Program-made: the position numbers and the translations under genes
Origin: Massospora cicadina
Lineage: Eukaryota; Entomophthoromycota; Entomophthoromycetes; Entomophthorales; Entomophthoraceae
NCBI GenBank assembly: GCA_022478985.1
Contig: JAKSZP010014465.1
Span: 186,001-250,000, forward strand
Length of the DNA stretch: 64,000 nucleotides
Direction: 5' to 3'
In this document: piece by piece, positions 32,869-44,799 of the stretch
How the letters are laid out: every line of letters starts with the position of its first letter
Position numbering within the stretch: the first letter of the stretch is position 1
Notes under the pieces: model-generated
Databases searched by the model: none
What the model saw: the letters and a program-made list of their open reading frames with translations, nothing else
What the model was told of the DNA's origin: nothing

Positions 32869-34030
32869 TGTAAAAAATACTGTTTTGGGTTATTATTGGC
32901 AAAAAACCCCAATAGACATATTACTGAACAGGTTCAGTTTCTTGTGCACTTCATCCGCATTGTATAGTATATTGTATTACTGGTTGATAATAGTATGATG
33001 ACTATCATCCATAGTTGAGTGGAATTCTTATATCTTAGCCCAACGCTTGGCCAGTATTCCCACTTGATATACTTGAGATGTCTTGATCTAGGGATTCGTT
33101 CCCTTGTTCTGTCCAACCCAATCTTCTCTGAGATTCCCTGGTGACAGTCTCCTTGATCTAACACACAGTTGGCAGCAATCTCCAATTGTTTCTCCTTCTC
33201 TAGATCCCTGCTCAGATCTTTACTCTTTTCCCTAAGAGTCTCCCAATTATTGCACACAGTAATAATATCCTTGAGAAGAATAGAAAAATGAAAATCTGAT
33301 AATAGTTTACTACTTAAACTATATACTGGATGAAAACTATAGAACTTCTTTACTATCTTCCTAATTACTGCTTTTCTAAAGGCTGTTTTTCTAATAGGAG
33401 TGAATTCTAGGGAATTTTTAGTGTGGATTCGGTCATATAATCCTCAGTTGACACCTCTTCAATGAAATGGCAGCCATTGCCATTGAATCACCCATCCTTG
33501 TCTCAGCAGTGATGGTCTTCCCCATATTGACTAGGATTCCATCATTGGACATCCTTGAACACTAAAATGGAAAGAGTTGGAAAACATGACCCTAATGTTT
33601 TCCTCTCGATCCAAGCAAACCAAACATATCTGGATAGCGACCTGCTTAGGTAATGGGACTTATTACCCATTAGAGCAGTTCACGCACCAACTGATCAATT
33701 TGCTAGTTGCAGGCAGCATCAATCGCCTTGCAACTTGCTACTCATTCCCAATCAGTCATTGATGAAACCTGACTGATCCCAATTGGTACACCTGATAGTT
33801 AGTCACTATCAGATGCCCCTATTTCATCAGAAACTCCGCCCGATGAGATCTTAAGTATTTGTCTGGATTGATCCCCAATGGATACAACCAGGAGAATATC
33901 TTAATATTCCTTTATACATAGCAACTCTGAAATTTGGGCCAACCAATTTTCCAATTACTTTGCCTTAGGTAATATCCCCTTGCGATCCCTGTTAATCAAA
34001 CATCTGGAAAGATGGGCAAAAATCCCAACA
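32869..34030 (-). repeat. Element D 3' LTR (left copy, 1162 bp)
   Basis: From TGTAAAAAATACTG to AAATCCCAACA, matching 40010-41213. On the minus strand a purine tract GGCAAGAGGGGG sits just inside it (34031-34043). Confidence 0.95.
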
Positions 34031-34604
34031 CCCCCTCTTGCCTAGATTTTCAGTGAGAAAAAGACCGGGGCATGAGAACACCGCTTTGTACACTCAGTCA
34101 AATACTTCATTGGCTCAAGTGGAGTATGATGATTAATACTCAACGCTGCTCAGGATGACCTTCAGCATGCGGCGCTCTTCCTCTTCCTCCTCACTACCAC
34201 CTACTCGGAGTGTGGTCCCCACAATCTACTTTCATGTCAGGCTGATCAATTTACTCATGACAATATTAGTCCTTGGATCCAGTTTCCCCCATCAGGGCAT
34301 ATTACCTGCTGTCATATTCAGGATTCTTGGTCTGGCATCCTCAATTTCCTGATTTTCCCCTCATCCTGGACAGGAGATTCTTGCCGTCATTGTTTGTTTG
34401 ATGGCTCAATTAAGAATTCTTATTTATGTTCGCCCTTGTTATTTCTCTCATAACATCTTGGCTCAAGTCATTCCTAATTCTTCTCTTAAAGAGCTTATAC
34501 CATTAATTTTGAGATTAATTTCTCCAAAATTGGAGCCTAATGGATTGTAGAGTGCATAATGTCAACTTCCATATAAGTCTGACATCCCCTCTCATCCAGC
34601 TCAT

Positions 34605-35591
34605 ATGTCAAATTCTGATTCGTGATACTAGCAGCTTCTAAATAGTTTTTCTTATCAAGAACTTTGGCTCTTCCAGAAGATGAGTTGAGATGTGCGACAT
34701 AACCTCTTCTATGGTCCTTCCAGGACTCATATGCCTAGTCTGGCGCCAACGGCTAGTCCTTCCATTAAATTACCAGAAATGGTAGCCAATCCCTCTGAAA
34801 CCAGGCTTGCAATTGTTTTGAACAACTCTCAGCTGATTCTTCCTCTGTTATTAATTCCAGAGTTAGATTTTTGAAACTCTCCTGGATTTGGCTCCTTTCA
34901 CAGATGCACAGACCATCATTGTAAATGCTCCAGAGATTATGCCTTTTGCTCTTAATCGCTCTTTTCTTGCCAGGTCAGACCTGCTTCCTGAGTTCCTCTT
35001 CTGACTCGGACAATACTATAAACTTGCTGTCCTGGCTACCAAGCTCACCATTGGTAACAGTATTCATTTCAAGCTCCCCTACGCCAAATTACAGGCCCAA
35101 GTCACTGAGGCTTTGTCCTTAGCACTGAATCCCTCTAACCTTGAGAACATCCTAGATTGGGATATAACCACTTATGCTCTTTGCTTTGCTGGCCAAGTTC
35201 TTCAAAGTTGGTCCATGAAGCTTCCAGCCTCTCCCAGGTTTCACCGCTCCTTCAGCTTCAGCTTCTGAGAAGCCCATAGTCATCACTTGCAGGATGCCAT
35301 TCACTCCCTGCATGACTATCTTGTCTCTGGTGCTTCCCATCAGTATCTTCTACTGATGGCATTAGTAGGGGGCATGATTTGGCAACCCCCTCAAGCATCC
35401 CTTGTTTTCTGATGGCCCATATGTCCGGTGTTCTTGATGAAGCCCATCGTCAGGCGCTCAAGACTAATCTTCTGGCTCTGGCACCATATCAGGAATACTT
35501 GGGGTTATTCACCAACTGCCTCTTTTTATACTGTTGCTTTCCTCCCCACTCTGGAGTTTTGCAATTGGCTTCTTCTAAATTTCTTTTTTAG
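34605..35591 (+). pseudogene. Antisense accessory ORF of element D, unknown function
   Basis: Homologue of 7277-8249, again opposite in direction to LTR and pol. ATG 34605 opens MSNSDS, followed by in-frame stops. From 34692 to 34874 it reads FYGPSRTHMPSLAPTASPS and beyond. It then shifts near 34874 and continues with LQAQVTEALSLALNPSNLEN (about 35090-35150), EAHSHHLQDAIHSLHDYL (about 35270-35325) and MAHMSGVLDEAHRQALKTN (35412-35470). Many codon differences from B keep the amino acid or change it conservatively. No family recognised. Confidence 0.7.
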
Positions 35592-35907
35592 TACTAGATG
35601 GTCTTCTTCTAACATTTCAATTTCCCTTCCCCTAGTCACTTTCTCTTAGGTATCTGCTTTCACTCAAAGGTCTTGGTTACGTGTAGGTCTATCTCTCACT
35701 AGCATCTGATCTCACATCAATTTTGATGGGCTATTCATTCCTACTGCAATCCATCCTCCCACCCCTAAGAGGCGACATAGGCAGATTCATTTCATATCAA
35801 AAAAGTAATAAAAATAAAAATTATAAAACTATATCAGTTTTTTATATGCGGTTAAATTTTTTCTAGGTATCTTTTATCAATCTTTTATTTTTATTCTTCT
35901 TTTTTCC

Positions 35908-36080
35908 ATGGGACTTGATCTTGTTTCAGTTCAGCGGTCCATCTTTCTTTATATTTCCCCCAAACTGGGTCCTGGGTATTTAAACCTACCAGTTTTCTAT
36001 GGTTCAGTGGTCCTTTTTTTGGACTTAACCTAATCATCAGGTTATGACCAACTTAATGGTTCATCAGTCCTTTGGGAACT
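35908..36080. repeat. Direct repeat R, copy downstream of integrase (element D)
   Basis: GGACTTGATC, GGTCCTGGGTATTTAAACCTACCAGTT and GGTTCAGTGGTCC units match 38891-39105 and the two R blocks of B. Confidence 0.72.
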
Positions 36081-36084
36081 CTTT

Positions 36085-37180
36085 TAATTTTTTCATTGAT
36101 CCATCGCTTCAAATACTTAGCATGGACTCAATTTACAACTCTTCCATCCAAGAGATTCTTGATGGAATAGGCATCAGTCGCCGTCTTTGCAATGTTCTCA
36201 AACAAACCTGACCACAATGCATCTAGTTTGTTTCTTCTTCCAAAACCATGCATATCACAATAGGCTACTCTTTTGCCTATTTGATATTCTGTTAAGGCTG
36301 GTCAGTTCTTATTGTCCATCAATTTCGCTCATATCCTTTTCTTTAAGATAGTATCAAATGCTTGCGATTGCATATCAATCAGAATACTCATCAGTCAGTC
36401 CAGGTATTGTTCAGTACTCATCCCCAATGTTGGTTCCACCAATGAATATAAAATTGGTGGCAACGCGGCCTTCCTCCCATATAACAACTCAAAAGGCATT
36501 TTTTGTCACCGTATGATGACTGATGTTGTAGACAAACATCACCAAACTCAGGTATGTTCCCCATGAAGAAGTTCTTCCTTCGACCAGCTTCCTCAGTGTC
36601 ATGGCCAGCGTTCCATTCACCCGTTATACCAGTCCATTTGTCTCTGGCCAGTAGGGTACTGAAATGAGTCCTCTGATCCCCATTATCACATTCAATTGCA
36701 GGATCACATGAGATGTGAAGTTTGTACCATTGTCACTCAGCAGGACCTGCGGGCATCCATGTTGTTATATTACTTATCTAGGATGAAGTTCGCAGTACTG
36801 GTAGCATATACTTTTGCCAGGGCCTTCATATTGACACATCTTGTCAGATGATCAATTGCAACTATTATTTACTTGACTCCATCTGTGCTCATTGTCAGTG
36901 GTCCCATTGTGTCGATAGACACCATATGCCAGGCAAATCCAGGGCGGACCAGTCAATATCTGGTCATGTTCTTGTGAGGCCTGTGCAACTGAAACTCCAC
37001 ACAACAAGCTAGATAATGTGCAACATCGTAGTTGATCAACTCCCAGTAGTAGTACTGAAAAATATGATATGTTGTTTTTCTCAGGCCTCCATGCCTGACA
37101 ACATCACGAACATCTTATACAATTGCTGCTCTCTCTGATGGATTTAGGAATAATAACTGCTTCCCTTTAATCATCTTAAA
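36085..37180 (-). pseudogene. Element D integrase, heavily degraded
   Basis: On the minus strand the C-terminal end DGRVVN and VHAKYLKR (about 36100-36150) is followed upstream by helices (LLYGRKAALPPILYSLVEP, about 36430-36500) and the first-Asp region VSIDTMGPLTMSTDG (about 36880-36930). The zinc part has CCVEF where B has CCMEC, so a cysteine is lost. Stops break every motif. Confidence 0.75.
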
Positions 37181-37241
37181 CACTTGTCCATTCATAATCT
37201 CAGTGTTTTCCATCACTTTTTCAAAGAGAACCTTGGATTTC

Positions 37242-37720
37242 TCAGGGCTCATTCCTGATTTCTCCATCAACCATTCTCTGGAATAGCTCATCCGCCTGCG
37301 GGTATACCATCTGGACCATGGGTAACCATGATAAGCCATCCATATTCTGGTGAGAAGCCCTTGCTCGGTGGACAATATCATAATTGTAAGCCTGTAGCTT
37401 AAGTGCCCATAGATCCAGTGATTCTTCTGGCTCTCTCAAATTGCGAAGCCAACGCAACAAAGAGTGATCCATCACCACTTTAAAGTGCATTCCATGGATG
37501 TACACCCAAAACTGCTTACAGGCGTAAATGAACGCACAGCATTCACTCTCAGTTATGGTGTATTTCCTCTCAGCGGCTGAGAGTGTTTGGCTCACAAATG
37601 CCATCAGATGTTTGTCCTTAAGTTCGTCTACTTGGCTTAGTATGGCGCCAATCACTGTCAACAAAGCATTGGTTTGTATAATAAACTCTCAATCAAATTT
37701 GGTAAATAAAAACTGGAGAA
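37242..37720 (-). pseudogene. Element D RNase H
   Basis: The minus-strand frame 37242-37664 (140 codons) shows VIGAILSQVDEL, the Glu region TESECCAFIYACKQFWVY, VVMDHSLLRWLRNLREPEES and a divergent tail HQNMDGLSWLP. The upstream connection (to about 37900) is shifted. It is close to the homologue in B. Confidence 0.87.
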
Positions 37721-38025
37721 TCTATTAGGTACCGGTGTAGCTCATTGAAGAATTCCTGCACTTCCTCATTTCATATAAATCCTTTTTTTGGATCCTTTAA
37801 CAGATGGAATATGGGCTTGGCTATTTTGGGAGAAGTTCCAAATAAAGCTTTCGTAGTATCTGACCATCCCAAGGAACACTTTGATGTCTCAGACACTCCT
37901 TGGCACAGCCATCCGCTCTATGGCTTCTATCTTCTGGGATTGTGGCTGCAATCCACTAAAGTTGATCACAAATCCAAAATATTCTAACTCTTTTTTGAAG
38001 AAGTGACACTTTCTTGGCTTAATCT

Positions 38026-38780
38026 TCAGGTTAGCTGCAAACATTCACTTAAATACTTCTGCAAGTGGTGTAAGTGATCAGAAAACGTCCTACTGAACAC
38101 ATTGATATCGTCCAAGTATACCAGGACGCACAACAACTTCAAGTGGCTCAGTATAGCGTCCATGGCCCTCTGGAACGTTGCAGGCGCATTACATAGACCC
38201 TGGGGCATCCTCGTCAGTTGGTATAGCCCCTGCACGGTAATAATCATGCATTTTTCTTGGTCTTCTTTTGGCAAGTCAAACTGCCAATATCCTAAGATCA
38301 GTTCCATCGTGGAGAAATACTTTGATTCTTCCAATTGGTCTAGTGCATTGTCAATTCTTGGTAGGTAGTACAAATTATTCTTCATAACTTTATTCAGCTT
38401 TCAGTAATAATTCACCACCTGGTTGGAACCATCATATTTCTTCATGATTAGAATCAGACTCACCCAGTGACTCAATGATAAAACTAGAAGCCCCTGCTTT
38501 AATTGTTTGCTTATTTCTTTTTCCACTACCGCTTTGGCTGCTTTTAGTTGTTGAATCAGTCTCATCCTGATCGGTAAATTTTCCCCAGTGTCAACCTTGT
38601 GGATCACATCTCTTGCATATCTCAAATTGTGGTCATCCTAAAAGAATACTTCCCAATACTTTTTGAACAATTTGAGTACCTCCTCTTGCTGTCCTTCCAA
38701 CATATCAGCGAGTTGCTCTCAATCAACTAATAGGTTGATACTCTCAGTTACCCTGGCTGATAATTTATCTCATCAAGGAT
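38026..38780 (-). pseudogene. Element D reverse transcriptase and pre-RT linker
   Basis: The minus-strand frame 38026-38385 has KYFSTMELILGYWQ, LYQLTRMPQGLCNAPATFQRAMD and an intact YLDDINVF box. The first catalytic Asp (MDL in relatives) is Glu here. The upstream frame 38401-38625 contains DVIHKVDTGENLPIRM. The linker continues to about 38780 as a single copy, unlike the doubled one in B. Confidence 0.87.
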
Positions 38781-38890
38781 GGATTTTACTCAGTTCAGCC
38801 GTCAGTTTTCTCTTTTCTTAGGTCCAAAACTCATAGACCATAAAAATCGATATTTTATATCTTTTATCTATTTTTTGCATTTTTCTTTTG

Positions 38891-39105
38891 CAATGGGACT
38901 TGCAAGCTACAAAAAGGTGCAGTGGTCCTTCTTTTCCCCTTCATCCAAACTAAGTCCTAGGTACTTAAACCTACCAGTTATCATGGTTCAAAAACTTATT
39001 CTCTTAAGATTTAACCATCCATTTGGTTCAGTGGTCCTCTTCTAGGATTTGACTAAAATCTCAGGACATAACCATTTAATGGTTCAGAGGTCCGCTGGGG
39101 ACATT
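38891..39105. repeat. Direct repeat R, copy upstream of RT (element D)
   Basis: CTTAAACCTACCAGTTATCATGG, GGTTCAGTGGTCC and GGTTCAGAGGTCCGCTGGGG units, nearly identical to 11817-12030. Confidence 0.75.
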
Positions 39106-39985
39106 GCAATTATTCTCTCTTAGACTCAATACTTCCAATTAATGAACTTTCTCACTATATGACCAGCAGTGCTGTCTCTTCACGTATAGGCTGCTCTTGC
39201 CAACTCTGAGAATACTCTTAGATATTAGGCCTTTAGACCCGACTGTTTATTTGTCCAACAGGTCATAATTTCATCTCTTATTTTGGCAACTGATGCTTGA
39301 ATCCTCGTATCTCATTAGCCAACAGTTCCATCCAATTGTTCAAATCGTTTTTATTCTGAAAACAGTTTTTGGCATTCATTGCCATCTTTAATTACACAGA
39401 TCGTTCTGGCCTCATTAGCTTCATCCAATTTCTCCTGAACTGATGAACTCGTCTCCAGCAACTTCTGATCATTGGTTGAGTGTTATTGAGTTGAACAATT
39501 TTCTCCACTATCTTGGATCAAACGTTTCCTATTTTGACTTCATATATTGGTATGGCAATCCAATTCTCTTAATTGATTGCTTCCTATTATATCCAATGCC
39601 TCATCTAAACATTCACTCCTCAGGACTATTTAAAGTGGACCCAATTTTAACCTGAGTTGACCTGCTGTTCCTCAGAACTATTTAAAGCGGACCCAATTTC
39701 AAACCAAGTTAGCCCTGCTGAAACTCTTCATCTCAAGTAGATGTCCAATGGAACAGGTTTCCTTGCAGCACTAGATATTTCATATCTATGCTTCAAGTCC
39801 TTTTCCTTGGTAATGAGTATCTTCTGTTTTCTTCACTCAGAGCTCCACTTCTGAGCTGGGTGAATGCAAATGAACATGATCCACTTCATGTTATATCTTC
39901 ATTAAAGTTACTTTCCTTAGTAACTTATTTCCAGAATTAGAAACATCTTCATGGGACATCATGTTCTAAGTTCTTCTACTCAACT
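39106..39985 (-). pseudogene. Gag N-terminal remnant of element D
   Basis: It matches 12031-12860 of B at DNA level. Charged coiled-coil-like peptides on the minus strand are broken by stops. It contains a tandem duplication of about 50 bp (39622-39670 repeated at 39671-39725, with CTCAG.ACTATTTAAAG in each). Confidence 0.5.
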
Positions 39986-39988
39986 ACA

Positions 39989-40006
39989 CCCTTGTAGTGA
40001 TCACCA
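39989..40006 (-). other. Primer-binding site of element D, mutated
   Basis: TGGTGATCACTACAAGGG on the minus strand. It differs from the site in B and C at two positions. Confidence 0.65.
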
Positions 40007-40009
40007 ACT

Positions 40010-41213
40010 TGTAAAAAAAATACTATTTTTGGGTTATTATTGGCAAGCAACCCCAATAAACATATTACTGCACAGGTTCAGTTTCTTGTGCACTTCATCC
40101 GCATTGTATAGTATATTATATTACCGGTTGATAATAGTATGACAACTATTATCCATAGTTGAGTGGAATTCTTATATCTGGGCCCAACGCTTGGCCAGTA
40201 TTCACAATTGAAATACTTGAGATGTCGTGATCTAGAGATTCATTCCCTCATTCTGTCCAACCCAATCTTCTCTGAGATTCCCTGGTGACAGTCTCTTCAG
40301 TCCAACACACAGTTGGCAGCAATCCCCAATTATTTCTCCTTCTTTTCTTTTTTTTAGTACTAAATGGTTATTTCTCCTTCTTTTCTAGATCCCCATTCAG
40401 ATCTTTACTCTTTTCCCTTAAAATCTCCAAATTATTACATACAGTGATAATATCCTTGATAATAATAGAACAATGGAAAGCTAATAATAGTTTACTACTT
40501 AAACTATATACCAGATGAAAACTATAGAACTTCCTTACTATATTCGTAAATACTGTTTTTCTAAAGGCTGTTTTTCTAATAGGAGTGAATTCTAGGGAAT
40601 TTATGGTGTGGATTTGGTTGTCCACCCTCAGTTGACACCTCTTCAATGAAATGGCAGCCATTGCCATTGAATCACCCATCCTCGTCTCTTCAGCGATGGT
40701 CTTCCCCATCCTGGCGAGGATTCCATCATTGGACATCCTCAAGACCTAAATGGAAAGAGTCAGAAAACGTGTCCCTAACATTTTCCTCTCGATCTAAGTG
40801 AACCAACCATATTTGGCTAGCGACCTGCTTAGGTAATGGGACTTATTACCCATTAAAGCAGGTCACGCACCAACTGATCAATTTTCTAGTTGCAGGCAGC
40901 ATCAATCGCCTCACAACTTGCTACTCATTCCCAATTAGTTGGTGATGAAACCTGACCAATCCCAATCAGTACACCTGATGGTTAATCACTATCAGATGTC
41001 CCTATTTCATTGGCAACTCTGCCAACAAGATCTTAAGTATTCATCTAGATCAATCTCTGACAGATACAACCAGGAGAATATCCCAAAATCCCCTGAACAT
41101 AGTAACTCCAAAATTTGGGCCAACTAATTTCCAATTCAACTCGCCTTAGGGAATTATCCACTAGCAATTTCTGGTAATCTAGCAGGCTGGGAAGATGGGT
41201 AAAAATCCCAACA
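40010..41213 (-). repeat. Element D 5' LTR (right copy, 1204 bp)
   Basis: It matches 32869-34030. Most of the extra length is a small duplication at 40329-40386, where TTATTTCTCCTTCTTTTCT occurs twice around TTTTTTTAGTACTAAATGG. Confidence 0.94.
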
Positions 41214-41218
41214 ATCCC

Positions 41219-41508
41219 TTTTTCTGATTTTATTAAGAATCCTTTCTTTGATAGTTATGATAAGCTGGAAGTACCAAACCACCAGCTTGTATCTATCCCA
41301 GCCTTGGAAGTTGTTCCTGATTTCAAAGAAATATATAAGCCCAAATTCGACCAGAAGAGTCAGGGATATTTCAATAAGCCTAGTGAGTTTTTTGAACGGT
41401 CAGAATTTTGTAAGCCACTGGCAAGACTAAGGATTAATTGGCTGAACTTCTTCATGATTTAGTGTACTGGATCATAATTATTAAGCGATCTATCCTCAGA
41501 ATTTCACA
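41219..41508 (+). repeat. Element E 3' LTR, second part
   Basis: It resumes the E LTR after D (GAATCCTTTCTTTGA and AAGCTGGAAGTACCAAACC match 25432-25475) and ends TTTCACA. The target duplication ACTAC follows. Confidence 0.94.
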
Positions 41509-41599
41509 ACTACCCATATTAATGCTCTATACCTCCAAGGAGAATTGAATTTATGTCCTCATTGGGAAGACTGAGGAGTGGAGTCAAGAAATTCTTATG

Positions 41600-42881
41600 T
41601 GTAAGTCTGGGTGAGCGCCCCCTGAACTTAGACTGGGAGGCGTTTCTATTTATTACAAGAAGGGTCTGAAGAGGGCGTCCATTCCCCTTGTCACACAGAG
41701 CAATTTTGCTCATGTGGTAGATGAGTTTGGGTTATAGCCTACCCCCTGAAGGCCCCTACACCCATTCCCATTCTGAAACTGGCAGATTGATGCAGCACAT
41801 CAATGGGCTTGTTCTAAAGTCGCAGCAGAAAGGGACCTACATGGGAAAAATAAAGTGAGTCCCTTCCAAACACCAGGTTTGAGTTCTGCCAGGTCAATGA
41901 AGGAAAATGAACCCTTCTCTTTTGTAAAGAGGCCCAGTGCTGCCAAATGTTGAAATTCGCAAATAAACTGGGGAGTTTAAGGGTGGTCGGTCTGGATGCC
42001 CTGAATTTATTTCCAACCAAATTGGGACTGTCCCTACATGGAATGACCCTGGGGGGTCCCACCACCTGTAAAGTGAGACGCCACCACCCACGCAGGCAGA
42101 ATCACATTAAAACGTGATTCAGGCACCAGAGGCTGAATTGACATCAACTCATTCTTATGCCCACATGGCCACATTTTTAAATAATTCTCACTTAAGTTTC
42201 ACCATTATAGGTCGGAAAATTGAGGCCCCCACACCCATGCATGCCATCTTATTCCCTAAGTGACTGAGTAGATAAACAATCATTCCCAACAGGTATGATT
42301 GTCAGTTGATTTCTTCTTTTTAATTTTGCAATAAAAACCCACAAACTGAGTAAATTTGCTTACTAGAAAATTTTCCCTTGGTATCTATCGCAAAACCCAG
42401 CCCCAGAAAATGATTTTGGGTTGCACTTTTATGAGCCTAAGTGGTCATAATAACAACAATGTTGCCTACTGTCATAGACTGGACATACTGTACTCAGGGC
42501 ATCCTTAGATACTTTTTTCTTGCCAAAGCTATATGACATAAGGATCTGTTACTTTTTTTGGAGGATTTACCTTCCCACTGGTCTTCATTTTTCAATCTCA
42601 CCACCTGCCCTCTCGTCAACAACCCTTTGGCAGACCCAGTCACGTTGTCATAGCATACAAGCTTTCTGCGCCTGAATCCACTGGTTCCATAGTGGTAACA
42701 ACTGACTGTGTGCCAGTTTTCTCCTTGCCACCACCTTGAGCTGCCGTTAGTGGTTTTCCCAACTTCCATCCCACTTCAAGTCAATTGAGCATCAGTGCCT
42801 TTGTCATTCTAGATTACCTTAAGGGTGCTCATGCACCAGACTGGCAGGCCAGTCTAAATCTCATTTTCCCCTTTCATGACA
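41600..42881 (+). mobile_element. F: solo LTR of the element A family inserted in G
   Basis: It starts TGTAAGTCTGGG, like the 3' LTR of A, and ends TTCATGACA. Shared segments include GTAGATGAG, ACTGTCCCTACA and GGGTGCTCA.GCA. It is flanked by TTATG (41595-41599) and CTATG (42882-42886), a duplication with one transition. No internal sequence is present, as expected after LTR-LTR recombination. Confidence 0.85.
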
Positions 42882-42886
42882 CTATG

Positions 42887-43376
42887 GTTCAGAAGCAGTT
42901 AAAAAATGGATGAGTGGACCCAAATATAGGATGGGTTGTTATACAAACAGGATGGCGCCTCTTGGTTGCCTTATGTCCACCTGTCAGCAAAGATGGAGAC
43001 TACTTTGGAGGGCCATTTGACAGTGGGCCATGGTGCCATTCAGAAAACGTATCAATGGTTTAAAGAGCGCTGCTAGTAGGAGAGGATGATTAGGATGATT
43101 TAAGATGTCATAGACTCCTGCCTTGTCTGTGCTAGCCAGAAATCTCCCATTCTGCTGTATAAACATCAGGTCATGTGTCCCATCACCCCATTTGCTACCA
43201 TTATCATTGATGTTGTTGGTCCACTACCTACGGCAACATATGGCCACTAATATCCTAATGGAAGTTGACCAATTCAACAAATGGTTTGAGGCCATCTCTG
43301 TTACCTTTCCCACCTCTAAAGTGACTGCTTTATTTCTACCCAAACAGGTCTTCACCTGTCATGAAGGTTCAAAGGT
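42887..43376 (+). pseudogene. Element G integrase, N-terminal half
   Basis: The zinc-binding domain reads EGHLTVGHGAIQKTYQWFKERC and then SCLVCASQKSP (about 43110-43140). The first catalytic Asp is in IIIDVVGPLPTATYGH (about 43205-43250). After a shift, VDQFNKWFEAIS and QVFTCHEGSKV follow. It stops at the AAGGT target where H inserted and resumes at 57213. Confidence 0.85.
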
Positions 43377-44258
43377 TTTTATGGCTCCATGACATAATTG
43401 AGGGCTTGGCTTGTAAGGATAAAGCTAGACATCAGGATTCCAAAAAAGTCAAATTACAAGGCCTTACAGAGCGAAACAAACCCTGTGCCAACGCTGGGTA
43501 CATGTGAGATATGCTCAGGTTGGTCCAGAGGATGTGCGTGACGCTTGGCCCAGTGTTACAGCCAAGGTGTTAAAACGCACCAGCTATGTTCTCAACCCCA
43601 ACAATTGGTTTGAATTGCTTGAGGAACAAGGTTTAATACCTGTTCCATATATAATACTTCCAAATTGGGACAAGTACTTTTGCAATCTATAACTAGAGTT
43701 CAGTCATTTTGAGTTACAAGACCCAGGCCAATGGTAGTGTGCACCAGTTTCTTAGGCTTAGCATCACTTCTTCCAAGTAACAATTCCCCCATTGTTTAAA
43801 TATGCTTTCACAAGACCAACTTTTCATGTTGTTTGACTTCTTAATAAAAAATTTCCAACTAGCTTTATGTTTTTTAAAATGGCTCCTTGGGCGAACCTGT
43901 GCGTGGACCTCCTTGAGGAGGTCTCTAACAACGCTGGTCACTTTATTTTAACAGAATTGTCTACCAATTCTAGTGCACCGCTAAACCCTGGTCCCCTCCA
44001 GATCAAGACACCTAAGCTCTTCAGAACAGATCTCCACTTAATTATGGACTCAATTATGGGATCCAATCAAGTTTTGTTGTTTGTTGGCTATCTATTCCTA
44101 TATATCGCGTTGTACACCCTTGCCCTGAGTCCCTTTTGCTCCGGCACCCTCTGCAATGCCCTGTTTATAATCTTACTAATAACTAGTTCCCTGATGGTGT
44201 GGACATGCATCTGTAACACCTCTCTGGGAATAAAAGAGTTACAGACACTATATTGACA
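43377..44258 (+). repeat. Element H 5' LTR (882 bp)
   Basis: It matches 56325-57212 and ends ATTGACA. It contains a protein-like frame at 43504-43692 (YAQVGPEDVRDAWPSV, LKRTSYVLN) that is conserved in the LTR of I. Confidence 0.92.
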
Positions 44259-44262
44259 TTAT

Positions 44263-44272
44263 TTGACCAACC
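44263..44272 (+). other. Putative self-priming site of element H
   Basis: TTGACCAACC, four bases after the LTR, is the exact reverse complement of GGTTGGTCAA in the 3' LTR (56646-56655). The 5' LTR copy of that segment has mutated (near 43694). This is the same arrangement as in element A. Confidence 0.55.
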
Positions 44273-44799
44273 CTTTTTATGTGCATTTGATTTATCTGTC
44301 AAAGCTTTCTTTATGTGTAAATTGGGTGTTCTAGACATTTTTTATGGCCACTATAGTGATAACCACAGCTTTCTCATTTGGTTTCATTACAGTTCATCTT
44401 TGTGTTATTCTTGCGACTACCAACTGGGAAGTGCCCACCCTTCATGTTCATACTTGGTGGACTCAGACTTTTTGTGAACCTGTTGTTGTAATTCCCTGAC
44501 TTCCCCAAGTCTTATTTTGAAGTTTAACAGCCTTTTGCTTCCATTTGCCAGAAGCTTCTATCAGGAATAACAAATTTTCTTATTTTTGTCCACCCTCACA
44601 TGGGGTGTATTTTTATATTAGCTGTCTCCAGAGGTGGCCAAACTGGGTTTTTGAGTGTACCATGCACAGCTGCTTTTGTGGAAATCTGTGGTTAGTTTGG
44701 AGCATGTATTGGAGCAGCGTTGTCTGGATGTGACATCCATCCACACCTTCTATGAGTTCTTTTCTCTGTGCCAAGTGGGCCACCCAGTGAATTTATTTA

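Larger units (their letters stand above)
32869..41213 (-). mobile_element. Element D: gypsy element nested in the 3' LTR of E
   Basis: The LTRs are 32869-34030 and 40010-41213, with exact duplication ATCCC on both sides (32864-32868, 41214-41218). The primer site lies beside the right LTR and the purine tract beside the left, so the sense strand is minus. The layout is the same as B: gag remnant, repeat R, RT, RNase H, integrase, repeat R, antisense ORF, 3' LTR. It lacks capsid, knuckle and protease. Length 8345 bp. Confidence 0.95.
24597..41508 (+). mobile_element. Element E: gypsy element nested in G and containing D
   Basis: The 5' LTR is 24597-25699. The 3' LTR is 32051-32868 continued at 41219-41508, split by D. 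The duplication ACTAC occurs at 24592-24596 and 41509-41513. Without D it is about 8.6 kb, plus strand, with gag, zinc knuckle, protease, RT, RNase H and integrase and no chromodomain. All genes contain stops. It is the most complete non-chromodomain element here. Confidence 0.93.
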
